Positions 36,401 to 43,943 of a stretch of 44,070 bases of DNA are shown here, piece after piece; positions within the stretch are counted from its first letter, which is position 1, and each line of letters begins with the position of its first letter. A model generated the notes under the pieces. The model saw only the letters and a list, made by a program, of their open reading frames with translations. It was not told where the DNA came from and did no database searches. The DNA is from Acanthaster planci (Eukaryota; Echinodermata; Asteroidea; Valvatida; Acanthasteridae). The stretch lies in contig NW_019091366.1 of the NCBI RefSeq assembly GCF_001949145.1, positions 1,032,468-1,076,537 of the forward strand, written 5' to 3'. The position numbers and the translations under genes were made by a program.

Positions 36401-38703
36401 CTCAGTTCTGCAGGGTTTACATGAACACTCTAAGACATTCATTGGAAGTCTAGAACTTTAACTGGTTTTGTGACTTCAGCAATTCTTTGTGTGCTGCATA
36501 ACATTACTATTTGCCAACACTAGAGGGTGCTGTTGAACTGCACACCCACCACCACAAGAAAGTGGTTTATTAAAAAGTCCACAGAAAAATATTAAGTGCT
36601 GAAAAAAGTATTTGGTTATGGTTTACATGGACCTTGGGTTGAGTTTGAACATTTCCACATTATAACTTAGGTTTTGAAAAATATCTTGGAACATTTTAAC
36701 AAACATATGCGAGAGAAGTTCAGGCACTGAAAGGATTATAGCACAATGCTGGCCAATGGCAGGGCAGCAAGAAAAATATTCCTAATAATTTATTTCAAAC
36801 TGATTAAAATTCTTTTTTGGCTATTATTAGTACATACATCTGTCAGTTATACATTCTGAACATTTATTCCAACATCATGTACTTTTCAATCACCTCAATA
36901 CAAGATTAAGAATCAGAAAACTGATAATATAAGGGTCTACATTAACATCAACGAATGTTTATACATATGTGGTGCATTTAAGGGACCAAAGTAATGGCAC
37001 TCTACATTTTGATGGCATATTGACACTTGACAGCTTTGATTAAGACCCTATGATGTACTCCTAGAATTCTGGGGTTTGTTGTCTGCCATGCTCCTCTCAC
37101 AAGCCCAACAGACGAGGAGACTGAGAGTTCTAGGGGTACCTGTAATGATGAAGGTACAAGGGCCTACACAAGTTCATAGTGTTGCTCACCGAGTTGCAAT
37201 TAATACCTTGTTCCATTCTCCAGATTATTTACAACAATCAACCTGTTTTCAAACATGTTGTATTTAGGTAGTGGTAGGCCCCTAATAAATGCTTTACAGT
37301 CACTTCACCCCCAACCACGTCATTCCTAACGTCGTCCCATCCCCACTTCACCTCTCCACCACTTCACCTCGCCACCACTTCACCCCACCACCACTTTGCC
37401 TCATCCATGCTCGAGTGTGTTACAAGCCTCTCCAAGTGCGGAGAAAGACATTCCCAGAACAGCACAGAGTTATACATAGAAAACTCTATAGCATTCACTA
37501 TCTGTTGACTACTGTACGTAGTCCATGGTGAATTAAGGCCAAAAAAAGTCTTTCGTCTCTGGTAAGTGCTCGCGTCGATTTCAAGCATGCATTTTTTATC
37601 TCTGTGAGAGCGGCAATAGCACCCTCTACTGCCGCACAGCCTTAACAATTTTGCGGACAGCTCGATCTTTTACTCAGGGCGATTAATCCCAACGAGATCG
37701 ATTTTGAATAATGATAGCAGACTATGGATACAAAGTTGTTTTGTTGTCAGCTTATAATTGTAATAAAGCTAGTCTAGTCCCCTGACTCGATAACATGGGG
37801 TTTGCAATTGTCAGTACAATCCAACTCTGGAGGAAAAAAAAAAGCTGCGGCACCGCATCAACTCCAGTCTGACCCAAACTTTCTTTGCATGGTAACAGTA
37901 ACGAACAGTTCAGCGGCTCATTACTAAACAGACGGCATGTTTCTTAGTCTGCATCCTCCGAAACCAACTTTAGAGTAAATGGGAGTCAATGAAGCGGTTA
38001 TATAGTGATTGCAGTTTTTAACTGTCTTTTTCATCTACTTCAACTTTGGTCAACTGATGGATGTAAGACTAAGAGGCATATATAAAAAACATATGAGCTG
38101 CATTGTTCACTAAAAATACCTTTTTCACCACCTACTGGCTTTCATAAATGCCAAAGGAATATTTTGGGGGCTTAAATGATATTTCCGACTTCAAAATCTG
38201 CCAAAATCTGACAGTTTTCATTCGACACACGCATGACACTTGAACTTTTCGCTGCCTTTTTTTTTAGATAGAGGTATTTTTGGTGAGTCTTTGGAATTTT
38301 TGAGAACCATTTCAACCTTACTATATGTAATGGCGTGGAGTGTTAGTATGACGATCCCGTCCAAAATCGAAAAAGGGGAATACTAACGCTCCACTCAGTA
38401 GAGCTAGACCGACACCAATAAACTTGCCATGTATGGATACGATGGGAACAAATAGGCCGATGTCGGAAATAGAGCCGTATCCATGTAGTCCTATGGTATA
38501 TGTACATGAAGTTATGTAGGTTTGCCCACCTGAGTGAAACTAACCTCACAACTGTAGCACTGAAGCTCTACATTTTCATCCCCTTCGCTCCTTCTTTTCT
38601 TTGAGATATTAGTAATAGGGTCATCGAAGTTATACGTTCTCTTTCTAATACTCCGACGGAAAGAACGCCGCAAAGATTGAAATTGCCGCCCAGCGAACGC
38701 CAT
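18315..38703 (-). CDS. rhotekin: rhotekin, Rho-GTPase effector (whole gene model)
   Basis: Minus-strand gene. Firm exons in transcript order: 31075-30959, 26600-26297, 26144-26091, 24035-23915, 22820-22649, 22360-22240, 22044-21932, 21429-21295, 20709-20550, 19879-19799 and 18478-18315; a probable first exon is 38703-38530 or 38703-38545. All phases agree. Rhotekins bind GTP-bound Rho through an N-terminal HR1 coiled coil and link it to septins and the cell cortex. In the 498-residue form starting at 31030: HR1 about 25-85 (ELQRKIDLEIKMREG), anillin-homology region about 120-290 (DIRIPLFWKD, LPLFGNFCCRLAAQPSCM), PH domain about 320-417, then a Ser/Asp-rich tail with SLYDEMSI, which matches the YHDMSI-type motif after the PH domain in vertebrate rhotekins. 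The fingerprint residues and domain order make the family call firm; the orthology to RTKN versus RTKN2 is not resolved and is probably pre-duplication. Confidence 0.92.
18479..19798 (-). other. rhotekin intron before the last exon
   Basis: 1.3 kb AT-rich intron; nothing else recognised. The other rhotekin introns inside 19.9-26.1 kb likewise show no additional exon or element apart from the simple repeats listed. Confidence 0.6.
19799..19879 (-). CDS. rhotekin: rhotekin exon with SLYDEMSI motif
   Basis: 81 bases, acceptor CACACCTCAG, donor CATAA|GTAAGT. Encodes EPRRPSMDSDRTGSLYDEMS. The SLYDEMS piece matches the (S)xYHxM(S/A) motif after the PH domain of vertebrate rhotekins. The segment between PH domain and this motif is shorter than in vertebrates. 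Confidence 0.85.
20550..20709 (-). CDS. rhotekin: rhotekin PH domain, second exon
   Basis: Acceptor CTTTCCCAG, donor GATCAAG|GTGAGG. Ends with the C-terminal PH helix (LAAESQGELERWRSSLEQL), with the conserved Trp. Phase 0 in, 1 out. Confidence 0.92.
21295..21429 (-). CDS. rhotekin: rhotekin PH domain, first exon
   Basis: Acceptor ATCTCTGCAG, donor TCCAAG|GTGCAG; 45 codons, phase 0. NWRRNLWGVLRDGHLKVW is the PH-domain beta1-beta3 core, where WRR and VLR-G correspond to SWRRLYCVLRGG in RTKN2. Confidence 0.93.
21932..22044 (-). CDS. rhotekin: rhotekin exon, LPLFGNFCCRLAAQP motif
   Basis: Acceptor TTTAACAG, donor CTACAG|GTAAAT. Encodes LPLFGNFCCRLAAQPSCM, among the most conserved rhotekin segments, and closes the anillin-homology region. 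First two bases complete an Asp codon from the GC-donor exon. Confidence 0.95.
22240..22360 (-). CDS. rhotekin: rhotekin exon ending at a GC donor
   Basis: Acceptor ATCACTCAG; encodes FRLVAQANLTVDDINPVTKT and HDLSLET. The exon must end at ACTG|GCAAGT, a GC splice donor with otherwise perfect consensus: using the nearby GT (GGCAA|GTATTC) puts a TGA at the junction with the next exon, while the GC site gives the expected continuous frame. Confidence 0.85.
22649..22820 (-). CDS. rhotekin: rhotekin exon with PDFQ-EVY block and basic linker
   Basis: Acceptor CTTTCCTTCAG, donor ACAGGG|GTGAGC. Starts ENVSPDFQFTFEVYSYN, then TPQKLRRKINSF and a Lys/Arg-rich linker, as in vertebrate rhotekins (EAGPDF, TPKKLA). 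Ends in phase 0. Confidence 0.94.
23915..24035 (-). CDS. rhotekin: rhotekin anillin-homology exon
   Basis: Acceptor ACTTTCTAG, donor GTTTT|GTAAGT. Encodes DHHRYAIFCLLKIG and DRTATDVTFEDSFVF, matching the conserved HRYAIFCL and DRT-TDI-F blocks of rhotekins. 121 bases, phases 1 in and 2 out. Confidence 0.94.
24946..24963. repeat. A18 run
   Basis: Eighteen A in a rhotekin intron; could be the tail of a retroposed sequence, but no body was recognised. Confidence 0.9.
25391..25440. repeat. TACATG/TACACG palindromic microsatellite
   Basis: Imperfect array of TACATG, TACACG and TATG units, each overlapping the palindrome TACATGTA, in the rhotekin intron. Confidence 0.9.
26091..26144 (-). CDS. rhotekin: rhotekin microexon, DIRIPLFWKD motif
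   Basis: Only 54 bases, so easy to miss. Acceptor TTTTTCTAG, donor GGAG|GTAACA. Encodes DIRIPLFWKDVDHIKNRG, a highly conserved rhotekin block. Split codons at both ends match the neighbours. Confidence 0.93.
26297..26600 (-). CDS. rhotekin: rhotekin HR1 exon
   Basis: Acceptor TTGTCCCAG, donor TTTCAG|GTACAC. Opens with DYELQRKIDLEIKMREGTRK, the Rho-binding HR1 helix, then a second helix (LLVSNTRVLAYMSELQRRK), a basic and Ser/Gly-rich linker, and ends in CKGKIAVS, the start of the anillin-homology region. Best single piece of evidence for the gene name. Confidence 0.95.
26601..30958 (-). other. 4.4 kb rhotekin intron
   Basis: No extra exon supported. The segment at about 27600-28700 is richer in G on the plus strand than its flanks and holds two minus-strand open frames without known motifs (27642-27848 and 28056-28337); it may be an old inserted element. 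Confidence 0.5.
30959..31075 (-). CDS. rhotekin: rhotekin exon with the ILEDLNMLYIRQ-type motif
   Basis: Acceptor TTTTGCCAG, donor TTGCAG|GTAGGG; 39 codons, phase 0 at both ends. Two in-frame ATGs, at 31057 and 31030; from the second, MDNTTDIVEDLDIFYVRQLA aligns with the start of the shorter human RTKN isoform. So translation may begin here (short isoform) or read through from the upstream exon. The acceptor right before it shows the exon is also used internally. Confidence 0.85.
34032..34069. repeat. perfect 12-base inverted repeat, 14-base loop
   Basis: CCTCTCAGAGGT (34032-34043) and ACCTCTGAGAGG (34058-34069) are exact reverse complements. Each arm is itself nearly palindromic (CCTCTCAGAGG). 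Confidence 0.93.
37343..37400. repeat. 16-base minisatellite, about 3.6 copies
   Basis: Units CCACTTCACCTCTCCA (37343), CCACTTCACCTCGCCA (37359), CCACTTCACCCCACCA (37375) and a partial CCACTTTGCC (37391). Confidence 0.95.
38335..38394. repeat. 15-base inverted repeat next to the rhotekin first exon
   Basis: GTGGAGTGTTAGTAT (38335-38349) pairs with ATACTAACGCTCCAC (38380-38394) with one wobble mismatch. A second, perfect 9-base pair follows: ATGGATACG (38433-38441) and CGTATCCAT (38476-38484). Together they suggest a small foldback element. Confidence 0.85.
38530..38703 (-). CDS. rhotekin: probable alternative first exon of rhotekin, basic N-terminus
   Basis: ATG at 38703 opens MAFAGRQFQSLRRSFRRSIR, a strongly basic segment, then a KKRR patch and an acidic stretch. 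Two donors end it in phase 0: GAG|GTTAGT (exon end 38545, 53 codons) and CAG|GTGGGC (exon end 38530, 58 codons). The next firm exon on this strand (31075) also starts in phase 0 and is open through, so the join is in frame either way. A TATA-like box lies 40 bases upstream. No other gene on this strand is available to own it. It remains an inference because the intron would be 7.5 kb. Confidence 0.5.
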
Positions 38704-38742
38704 CTTTTCCCACTAACCGTTAGATCATGTCAAAGAGGGCGC

Positions 38743-38749
38743 TATATAA
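38743..38749 (-). promoter_or_regulatory. TATA-like box upstream of the rhotekin first exon
   Basis: Minus strand reads ATTATATAGC, 40 bases before the ATG at 38703. A start 28 bases downstream would leave a 5' UTR of about 12 bases; the start context AAAGATGGCG partly fits the TISU element known to work with very short leaders. An inverted CCAAT motif lies at 38769-38773. Confidence 0.35.
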
Positions 38750-39103
38750 TTTAGGCAACTTTTTAAAACCAATCACAAGGTATACCGTGAACCGGCCTCT
38801 GCCATGCCCGGCACTTTGTCTACACCATCCTAGCACAAAACACAGAACTTAGTAGTTGAGGGTGCACTTCAGCTCAAGGCAGAAAATGTGATGGTAGATA
38901 TCAGAAAGACACGGATATTTCAGCGGAATGCAACATACATAACGGGTTATTTGCCAGTGTTTTAGTTGAATCGTGCGGATAGTTATCCTTTCAGAAACAC
39001 GCAATCAACCATAGTGGATTTTCAGTCGTTCACTGCATGTAAAAAATTAGTTAAACAGTGTTGGGCATTTGTTATTTTCCAAACCTTAAAGTTACCACAT
39101 TGT

Positions 39104-39236
39104 TGGTTAAATTTCCATCACTGTTGGTCAAACGTTGACCAACGATTAGGACGAATTTACCCAAGGTTAGAAAGTTGGTATTTACACCAACATTGGACAA
39201 AATATCAACCCAAAAGTTGACCAACCTTTTTACATT
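39104..39236. repeat. cluster of TTGGT/ACCAA inverted repeats
   Basis: Centre: GTTGGTCAA (39123-39131), ACG, TTGACCAAC (39135-39143), perfect 9-base arms with a 3-base loop. Further copies flank it: GTTGGTT (39102 region), GTTGGTATTTACACCAAC (39174-39191) and GTTGACCAAC (39216-39225). The pattern resembles the core of a short foldback element. Confidence 0.8.
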
Positions 39237-40076
39237 GTTGAAATATGATTCTTGTTTCCTTTTCATATTGCCCACCGGCTCCCTTTCGCTTTCTTGTTTC
39301 TCTAATGCTGTTGGGTTCTCTAGTACCAGTAGCTGATGGTGTTTTCGTATTATACAGGCCTACAACCTTGCAGTTACAATCGATAAACTAAAAAGTATAG
39401 TTTTAGGAAATTTTCACGATGCAATGTGCGAAACGTATGTCTGATGAAGTCAGCCTCGCCTCGTGCAAGGCTGTAATGGTTGTGAACTTGAGAATTTATA
39501 TCATCTCATGGGCAGATCTACGGGGGGGGGGTTTATGGGGTTTATCCTTGGAAGTGGTCAGAATTTTGGAGACGGCGCACGCTGAAGACGTCTGTTGTGC
39601 AATACCATTCCATTTGCCAATGTGGGTGGTTACTTATTAAGGCTGTTGAGAAATAAAAGATCAAAAGGTGGGTAAATACCTTCGATCCAGAGCCAAACCT
39701 GGACTCGCCCCAGCATAGTCATTGAGGTTAGTGAAGTCTGTCATTAAAAAAGACTTCAACGAGCTGTTTCTGCTGCTGATTAACAAACACTCAAAAACAG
39801 ACGCCCAGATCAACAGACCGCGCGTCTTTCCGCAGCCCAGAGCCCGCAGGCAGAATCACTTTAGAAGATATTCGACGTTAGTCCTCCCTGCATATCTTCA
39901 GCTTCATCGACAACATTTCTTAGATTACTTCGTTCAAATGATTTAGCACCATTACATGAGGTACATCGAATGGTTTAAAACAGTGCCAGCATTTCGGATC
40001 GTCCATTATTTACCGAGCGTTGCATGGCCCCGGTGCTTTGCCGGTGCTTTTTCTGACGCAGTCAGGAGAATTCGTC

Positions 40077-40402
40077 ATGCGCTTCAAGAGCAGAGTAATT
40101 CTCTTGTCTTCCGTGCTGACTGCTGTGAGTTTTCTCTCTGCTTTCCGCTTGTTTCGACGGTCTGAGGAACTCAGTCGATGGGCGTTGGGTAATGACAACC
40201 GTAGGGGAGTGTCCCAGGGTAACCGTATCAGACCAGCAGGGTCAGATGGAGGAAAGTCAACCAACGCTCACGGCCCTTGTTTGCTTGCCGATGGGATGAA
40301 ACATGTATTCAACGAAACAAAAGATAGGCCTAAAAACTCGAAGAAGGAAACTGAGAAGAAATCCAAACAACAGAAAGGATGGGATGACCAAGAAGTTATC
40401 GG
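40077..40402 (+). CDS. FAM20C: FAM20 exon with signal anchor and stem
   Basis: ATG at 40077 in the leader TTCGTC|ATGCGC; 326 bases, donor ATCGG|GTCAGT. Residues 7-24 are hydrophobic, preceded by Arg/Lys, as in Golgi type II anchors. The stem ends in a Lys-rich run (KKETEKKSKQQKGWDD). A good acceptor (TTTTTCTGACGCAG) at 40060-40061 just before the ATG suggests a spliced 5' UTR. A (TTTG)8 repeat lies 24 bases into the intron. Longer frames that read through the donor are shadows. Confidence 0.75.
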
Positions 40403-43400
40403 GTCAGTATGCAAATTTATTGATATTTGTTTGTTTGTTTGTTTGTTTGTTTGTTTGCGTTCAAACCACTCAAGCTTGCTATTCAAAGAGAATGAAAACA
40501 ATTTATGTAAAAGACAAGTTGATTAACTTTAATTTGTGGTATCTTCAGGTATGTATTCATGCACGTTGTGTTTAGAACACATTTAGCCCTTGAAGCCAGG
40601 AAAGATGCATTCCTGGCTTTTCCCTTTCTGTATGTTTCTAGGAGAAAATAATTATCTTTTCAAGTTGCCCTTATTCAGAATTACACATTTAGTCCAACTG
40701 AGATCGTTCATGTTTTTAACTAGGCTGTGATGAAATTAAACACTTTCACTTGTCTGAATTTGTATAGATAACAAAAGACAAGTGTACCGCAATAAGATGA
40801 AACATTACGCCATCGCTGTGTCCTTCCTCCATGTTTTTTTACACGATGCATGTTCTCCCCGTTCAACGGTTCATGTTCTGCAGATGGGAAGAACAGCCAA
40901 TATTGTGCACAGCATTCCCTGAAGTGAACGCCAATGTGATGGCATATTGATCCAATCCAGATAAAAGAGGACTGAAACTGAGAGTATATTGATTGGATTT
41001 TGTTTGGATGTCATTTGAGCAAGTGCACGTCATTGTAAATGAAAAGTCTAGAGCAAAACAAAACAGGTGGTCGATGGTGTTTGTGGTTGTTCGTAAGTAC
41101 ACGAAAAACTGCATGTGTGTATTGTGGGTATGGCATCGACTTTTCACACCTGTATACCTGCAACAGTGATTTTCAGGGCAGAGTAAAAGACTAAAATTAC
41201 ATGTTCTCCAACTATGCCCGGTATATCTGACGTTCCTTGAATTGAAAACGCAGCTGCATTAAACCCAAGGGTCTCAGCTAAGGGACCGGATTTACTAAAG
41301 CCAACCGAGGAGGTATAGCCGCGGTTTGGAAAATCCTGCTTAGTATAGGTATTCCCGGCCGAATTAGTTAAAACAGCATCCAAATTCATGAAAGTGCATT
41401 TACATTCGAGCGATTTCTCGAAGCCCGTTACTCGCATGGTTGATTTTCGAAACTTTGCGCATTCAGTTTCGTTTGCATGTGGACGTCCAATCATGCACTT
41501 TCAAGGATTCAGTTTAGTAGCAGTATCATTCAATTTCACGATGCACAAGCGTTACTCAATTTCGCCCTGGGTGACTGGGAGGTGGATTCCTACCCAAACT
41601 TTAATTTCATATCCGTCAATGGGCACTCATATTCGCAATGTTAGCTTTTCAAAGTATACGTACCCTAAGTATTGGAGAAAAGATAGAGTTTCTGTGTAAT
41701 TATGATACATGTACAGTTCCAGAGACATCTTGATCGCTGGCGATATTTGCCCTGGATCTTTATTATCCCCAACCTTTTCATTTAACGTATACTTGTATAC
41801 TTTTGTTTTGTTAAATGCTTATGGGGATAATATCGTGTTGTTGTTTTTTTTTTAAGTAAAAAATTTCGGATCACACGAAACCAATTTTGTTCTTTCTTTT
41901 TATAAATCTTCAAGCATGAAAAATACAAAATACAAGATTACTGCTGAAAAAAATTGAGTATTTGGTCATTGTTTTAACAATTATTTAACCAGATAAGAAG
42001 AATTTGATCATTTCTTTTTCTCGTTTTAAGAAGAAATAAATACGTACATTATAGACAAGAGGTTCTCCCATCAAGGTGATATTAGTGTACTGAGAGAAAT
42101 TTTTTTCTGCGAGTGAAACCCCTCTTCTTCATGATGGAATTTGAATAAATTAGTCAAGCATAAAACATTTCAAATTTGTAAATTAGACTTCGATGAAAAA
42201 CATAGCACGGATGTCAGAAATGCTTGCCTTTTCACGAAATCGCATGCCTATTACGAGTACCAGAGAGTGACTGTGCGAATTTGACTTCTGTTCTTGGGGT
42301 TTTCTAAACTGAATAGCGACTCAAACTTTGCTGGTTCACAGGAATTTGCAATCGCTTGCTCATGGAGTTAAACTGAATGATTATTTTGGCTGATTGAATG
42401 TTGATCTGGATCGTCAATCAATTTCGCGCTAAATTGAATGAGCCTGGCGTTAATTGGAGCGGCAATTTTAAAAAGTTGGACGGGAAAACCTATATTAAAT
42501 CAGGTCCTAGTGACTCAGTTTCAAAACTTCCCCCTTTACCTCCCTTTCTGCTGTGTCCTTCTCTTCCGTGCGGTTGTCTAAACTGCTTGTCCTATTCAAG
42601 TGAACACCTTGGTACACACTGTTCTAAGAACAGTTCGGCCTTCGGTTAACCCACAGGAGACAAATCGTTTTGGTAGTTGTCCCTGGTCTTGCGTCGGGGT
42701 GTGGCCTTGAGTGTGGTCAAGTGTGGGGGAGCAGTTTATATGATTAACATCGGGAGATGTTTGGCTGGTGGGGTGGATCATGATCAGATGCAATCAGGCT
42801 AAGGTGCGGTATTCTGTTAACCACAGAACTCACATGAGTTATAAAATTTGCCTCTCTTTATTATCCGCCTTGCGCTAAGTGCTGGTCACCCATGGCAACA
42901 GTTTTGCCGTGATATCAACCAGGATGCCTTGTACAGCGAAGACGCGCAGTACATGGATGACCTCCTCCGCGACCTTGCTACCGTCAAGATCGTCAATGCG
43001 TCGCAGTTTTCTGGTGGGACCCAGCTCAAGCTAGACTTGAGACTTGCTGACGGAAATAGGGTCATTGCCAAGCCTATGAGGTAAACTTTATGTCAGCGTT
43101 ACCATGCAGTGTTATCAGAGATTTCTTGTTGCATGCAGTAAAGATTTCATGAAAAGGGTTAACATAAACATAAGTAGTTTGTGTGAATGCTGATGACCAT
43201 GTCTGTTTCTCAGCATCGATTTGGTTAATGTTCATTTGAAAAATTTGAAGCTTTGTTTAGTGCACATTTTAAAATGAACGACAAACAGTTGGTGTCACAG
43301 ACAACATCTGGTTACACTCTCGGTGTTATTGACTTGTACTTTACAAAAACAAGGATGAGAGATTAACCCGAATGTGCCGCATTCACTGGGAAATTTGCCG

Positions 43401-43943
43401 TCTTTCAAGACAAAGAATTGCTTTTAATAGGTTACCGAGAGATTATGTGTACAAATACGATCACGAAGAGCCGTTCTGGTTGGACCCAGAGAGGCATAAC
43501 GCGGAGATAGCATCATTTCACCTTGACAGGTAAGCCCTTTCCGTCATTGCTGTAAATTACTGAAATGTTTAGAGGGTATGTATATTGTTGAACATGAGAA
43601 GGTATCTTACTTTATGCCAACTTGGAGACCGCATTGTTTTCGAAACCGAAGTTGGAGAGCACATTGTTTTTGGATGGTTCCTTGATTTAATTTAGTATTT
43701 TTTTGGTGAATGTCAGACAGGAGAATCGTAAACTATATAATTCCCTTGATTTTGTCAAGGCATTTCAATCACCTCGCTCTTTCTATGATGTAATAACTAT
43801 TAATTATTGGATTTCTTTCTCGCTTTGAAGACTTCTTGGCTTCAGGCGAGTTCCCCCCTGTAGCGGACGACACGTCAACTTGAAGGAAGAAATTTTGAAG
43901 ATGACTGATGACACAAATTTATTGAGCACTGTCTTCAAAAACA
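40077..43943 (+). CDS. FAM20C: FAM20-family secreted kinase, FAM20C-like (5' part; gene continues past the window)
   Basis: Four coding exons: 40077-40402, 42880-43080, 43431-43529 and 43831-43943, all with GT/AG ends and matching phases; 246 codons visible, and a donor at 43944 leads out of the window. FAM20 proteins are Golgi/secretory kinases: FAM20C phosphorylates S-x-E sites in secreted proteins, FAM20B xylose in proteoglycan linkers. The N-terminus is a type II signal anchor (MRFKSRVILLSSVLTAVSFL), followed by a Lys-rich stem. The kinase domain begins at HPWQQFCRDINQDALYS; then GGTQLKL (P-loop-like), VIAKPMR (the nucleotide-binding lysine), ERHNAEIASFHLDR (metal and ATP contacts) and FRRVPP. 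GGTQLKL, KPM and FRRVPP favour FAM20C/A over FAM20B, while LGF before RRVPP is FAM20B-like, so the paralogue call is moderate. The catalytic HRD-like and DNG motifs would be in exons not in view. Confidence 0.88.
40403..42879 (+). other. 2.5 kb FAM20 intron
   Basis: AT-rich with the (TTTG)8 repeat at its start. No additional exon recognised; the frame joins directly across it. Vertebrate FAM20C has a longer stem here, so a small missed exon cannot be excluded. Confidence 0.55.
40426..40457. repeat. (TTTG)8 microsatellite
   Basis: Eight perfect TTTG units, 24 bases after the FAM20 donor. Confidence 0.97.
42880..43080 (+). CDS. FAM20C: FAM20 kinase exon: N-lobe start, GGTQLKL and KPM motifs
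   Basis: Acceptor TTGCGCTAAG is poor in pyrimidines, but the one base T completes the Gly codon left by the previous exon and the protein matches FAM20C from HPWQQF on. Contains FSGGTQLKLDL and NRVIAKPMR. Donor ATGAG|GTAAAC. Confidence 0.92.
43431..43529 (+). CDS. FAM20C: FAM20 kinase exon: ERHNAEIASFHLDR
   Basis: 99 bases, acceptor TTTTAATAG, donor GACAG|GTAAGC. Encodes PFWLDPERHNAEIASFHLDR; the Glu of RHNAE is the helix-C glutamate used for metal and ATP binding in this family. Confidence 0.95.
43831..43943 (+). CDS. FAM20C: FAM20 kinase exon: FRRVPP segment
   Basis: Acceptor CGCTTTGAAG, donor AACA|GTAAGC. Encodes LLGFRRVPPCSGRHVNLKEE and then LLSTVFKN, the approach to the cysteine-rich NxCFYG block expected in the next exon, which is outside the window. 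Confidence 0.93.

Larger units (their letters stand above)
31076..38529 (-). other. 7.5 kb putative first intron of rhotekin
   Basis: AT-rich, with palindromic TACATG-rich patches (32250-32265, 33848-33885, 34094-34120), an inverted repeat (34032-34069), a 16-base minisatellite (37343-37400) and a foldback pair (38335-38394). No coding exon was recognised on either strand. Confidence 0.5.
38704..40061. other. intergenic region between divergent rhotekin and FAM20 genes
   Basis: About 1.4 kb that should hold both promoters if the 5' models are right. It contains the TATA-like box near rhotekin and a block of TTGGTCAA-type inverted repeats at 39100-39240. Plus-strand open frames at 39419-39640 and 39722-39946 lack recognisable motifs; part may be the FAM20 5' UTR. 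Confidence 0.5.

Noticed and set aside
37289-37648. Frames across the 16-base minisatellite
   Set aside because: Open because the repeat lacks stops; composition is repeat-driven.
39722-39946. 74-residue plus-strand frame upstream of FAM20
   Set aside because: Arg-rich but unrecognised, no splice sites; may be 5' UTR.
40303-40575. Frames reading through the (TTTG)8 repeat (VCLFVCLFV type)
   Set aside because: Simple repeat translation beyond the FAM20 donor.
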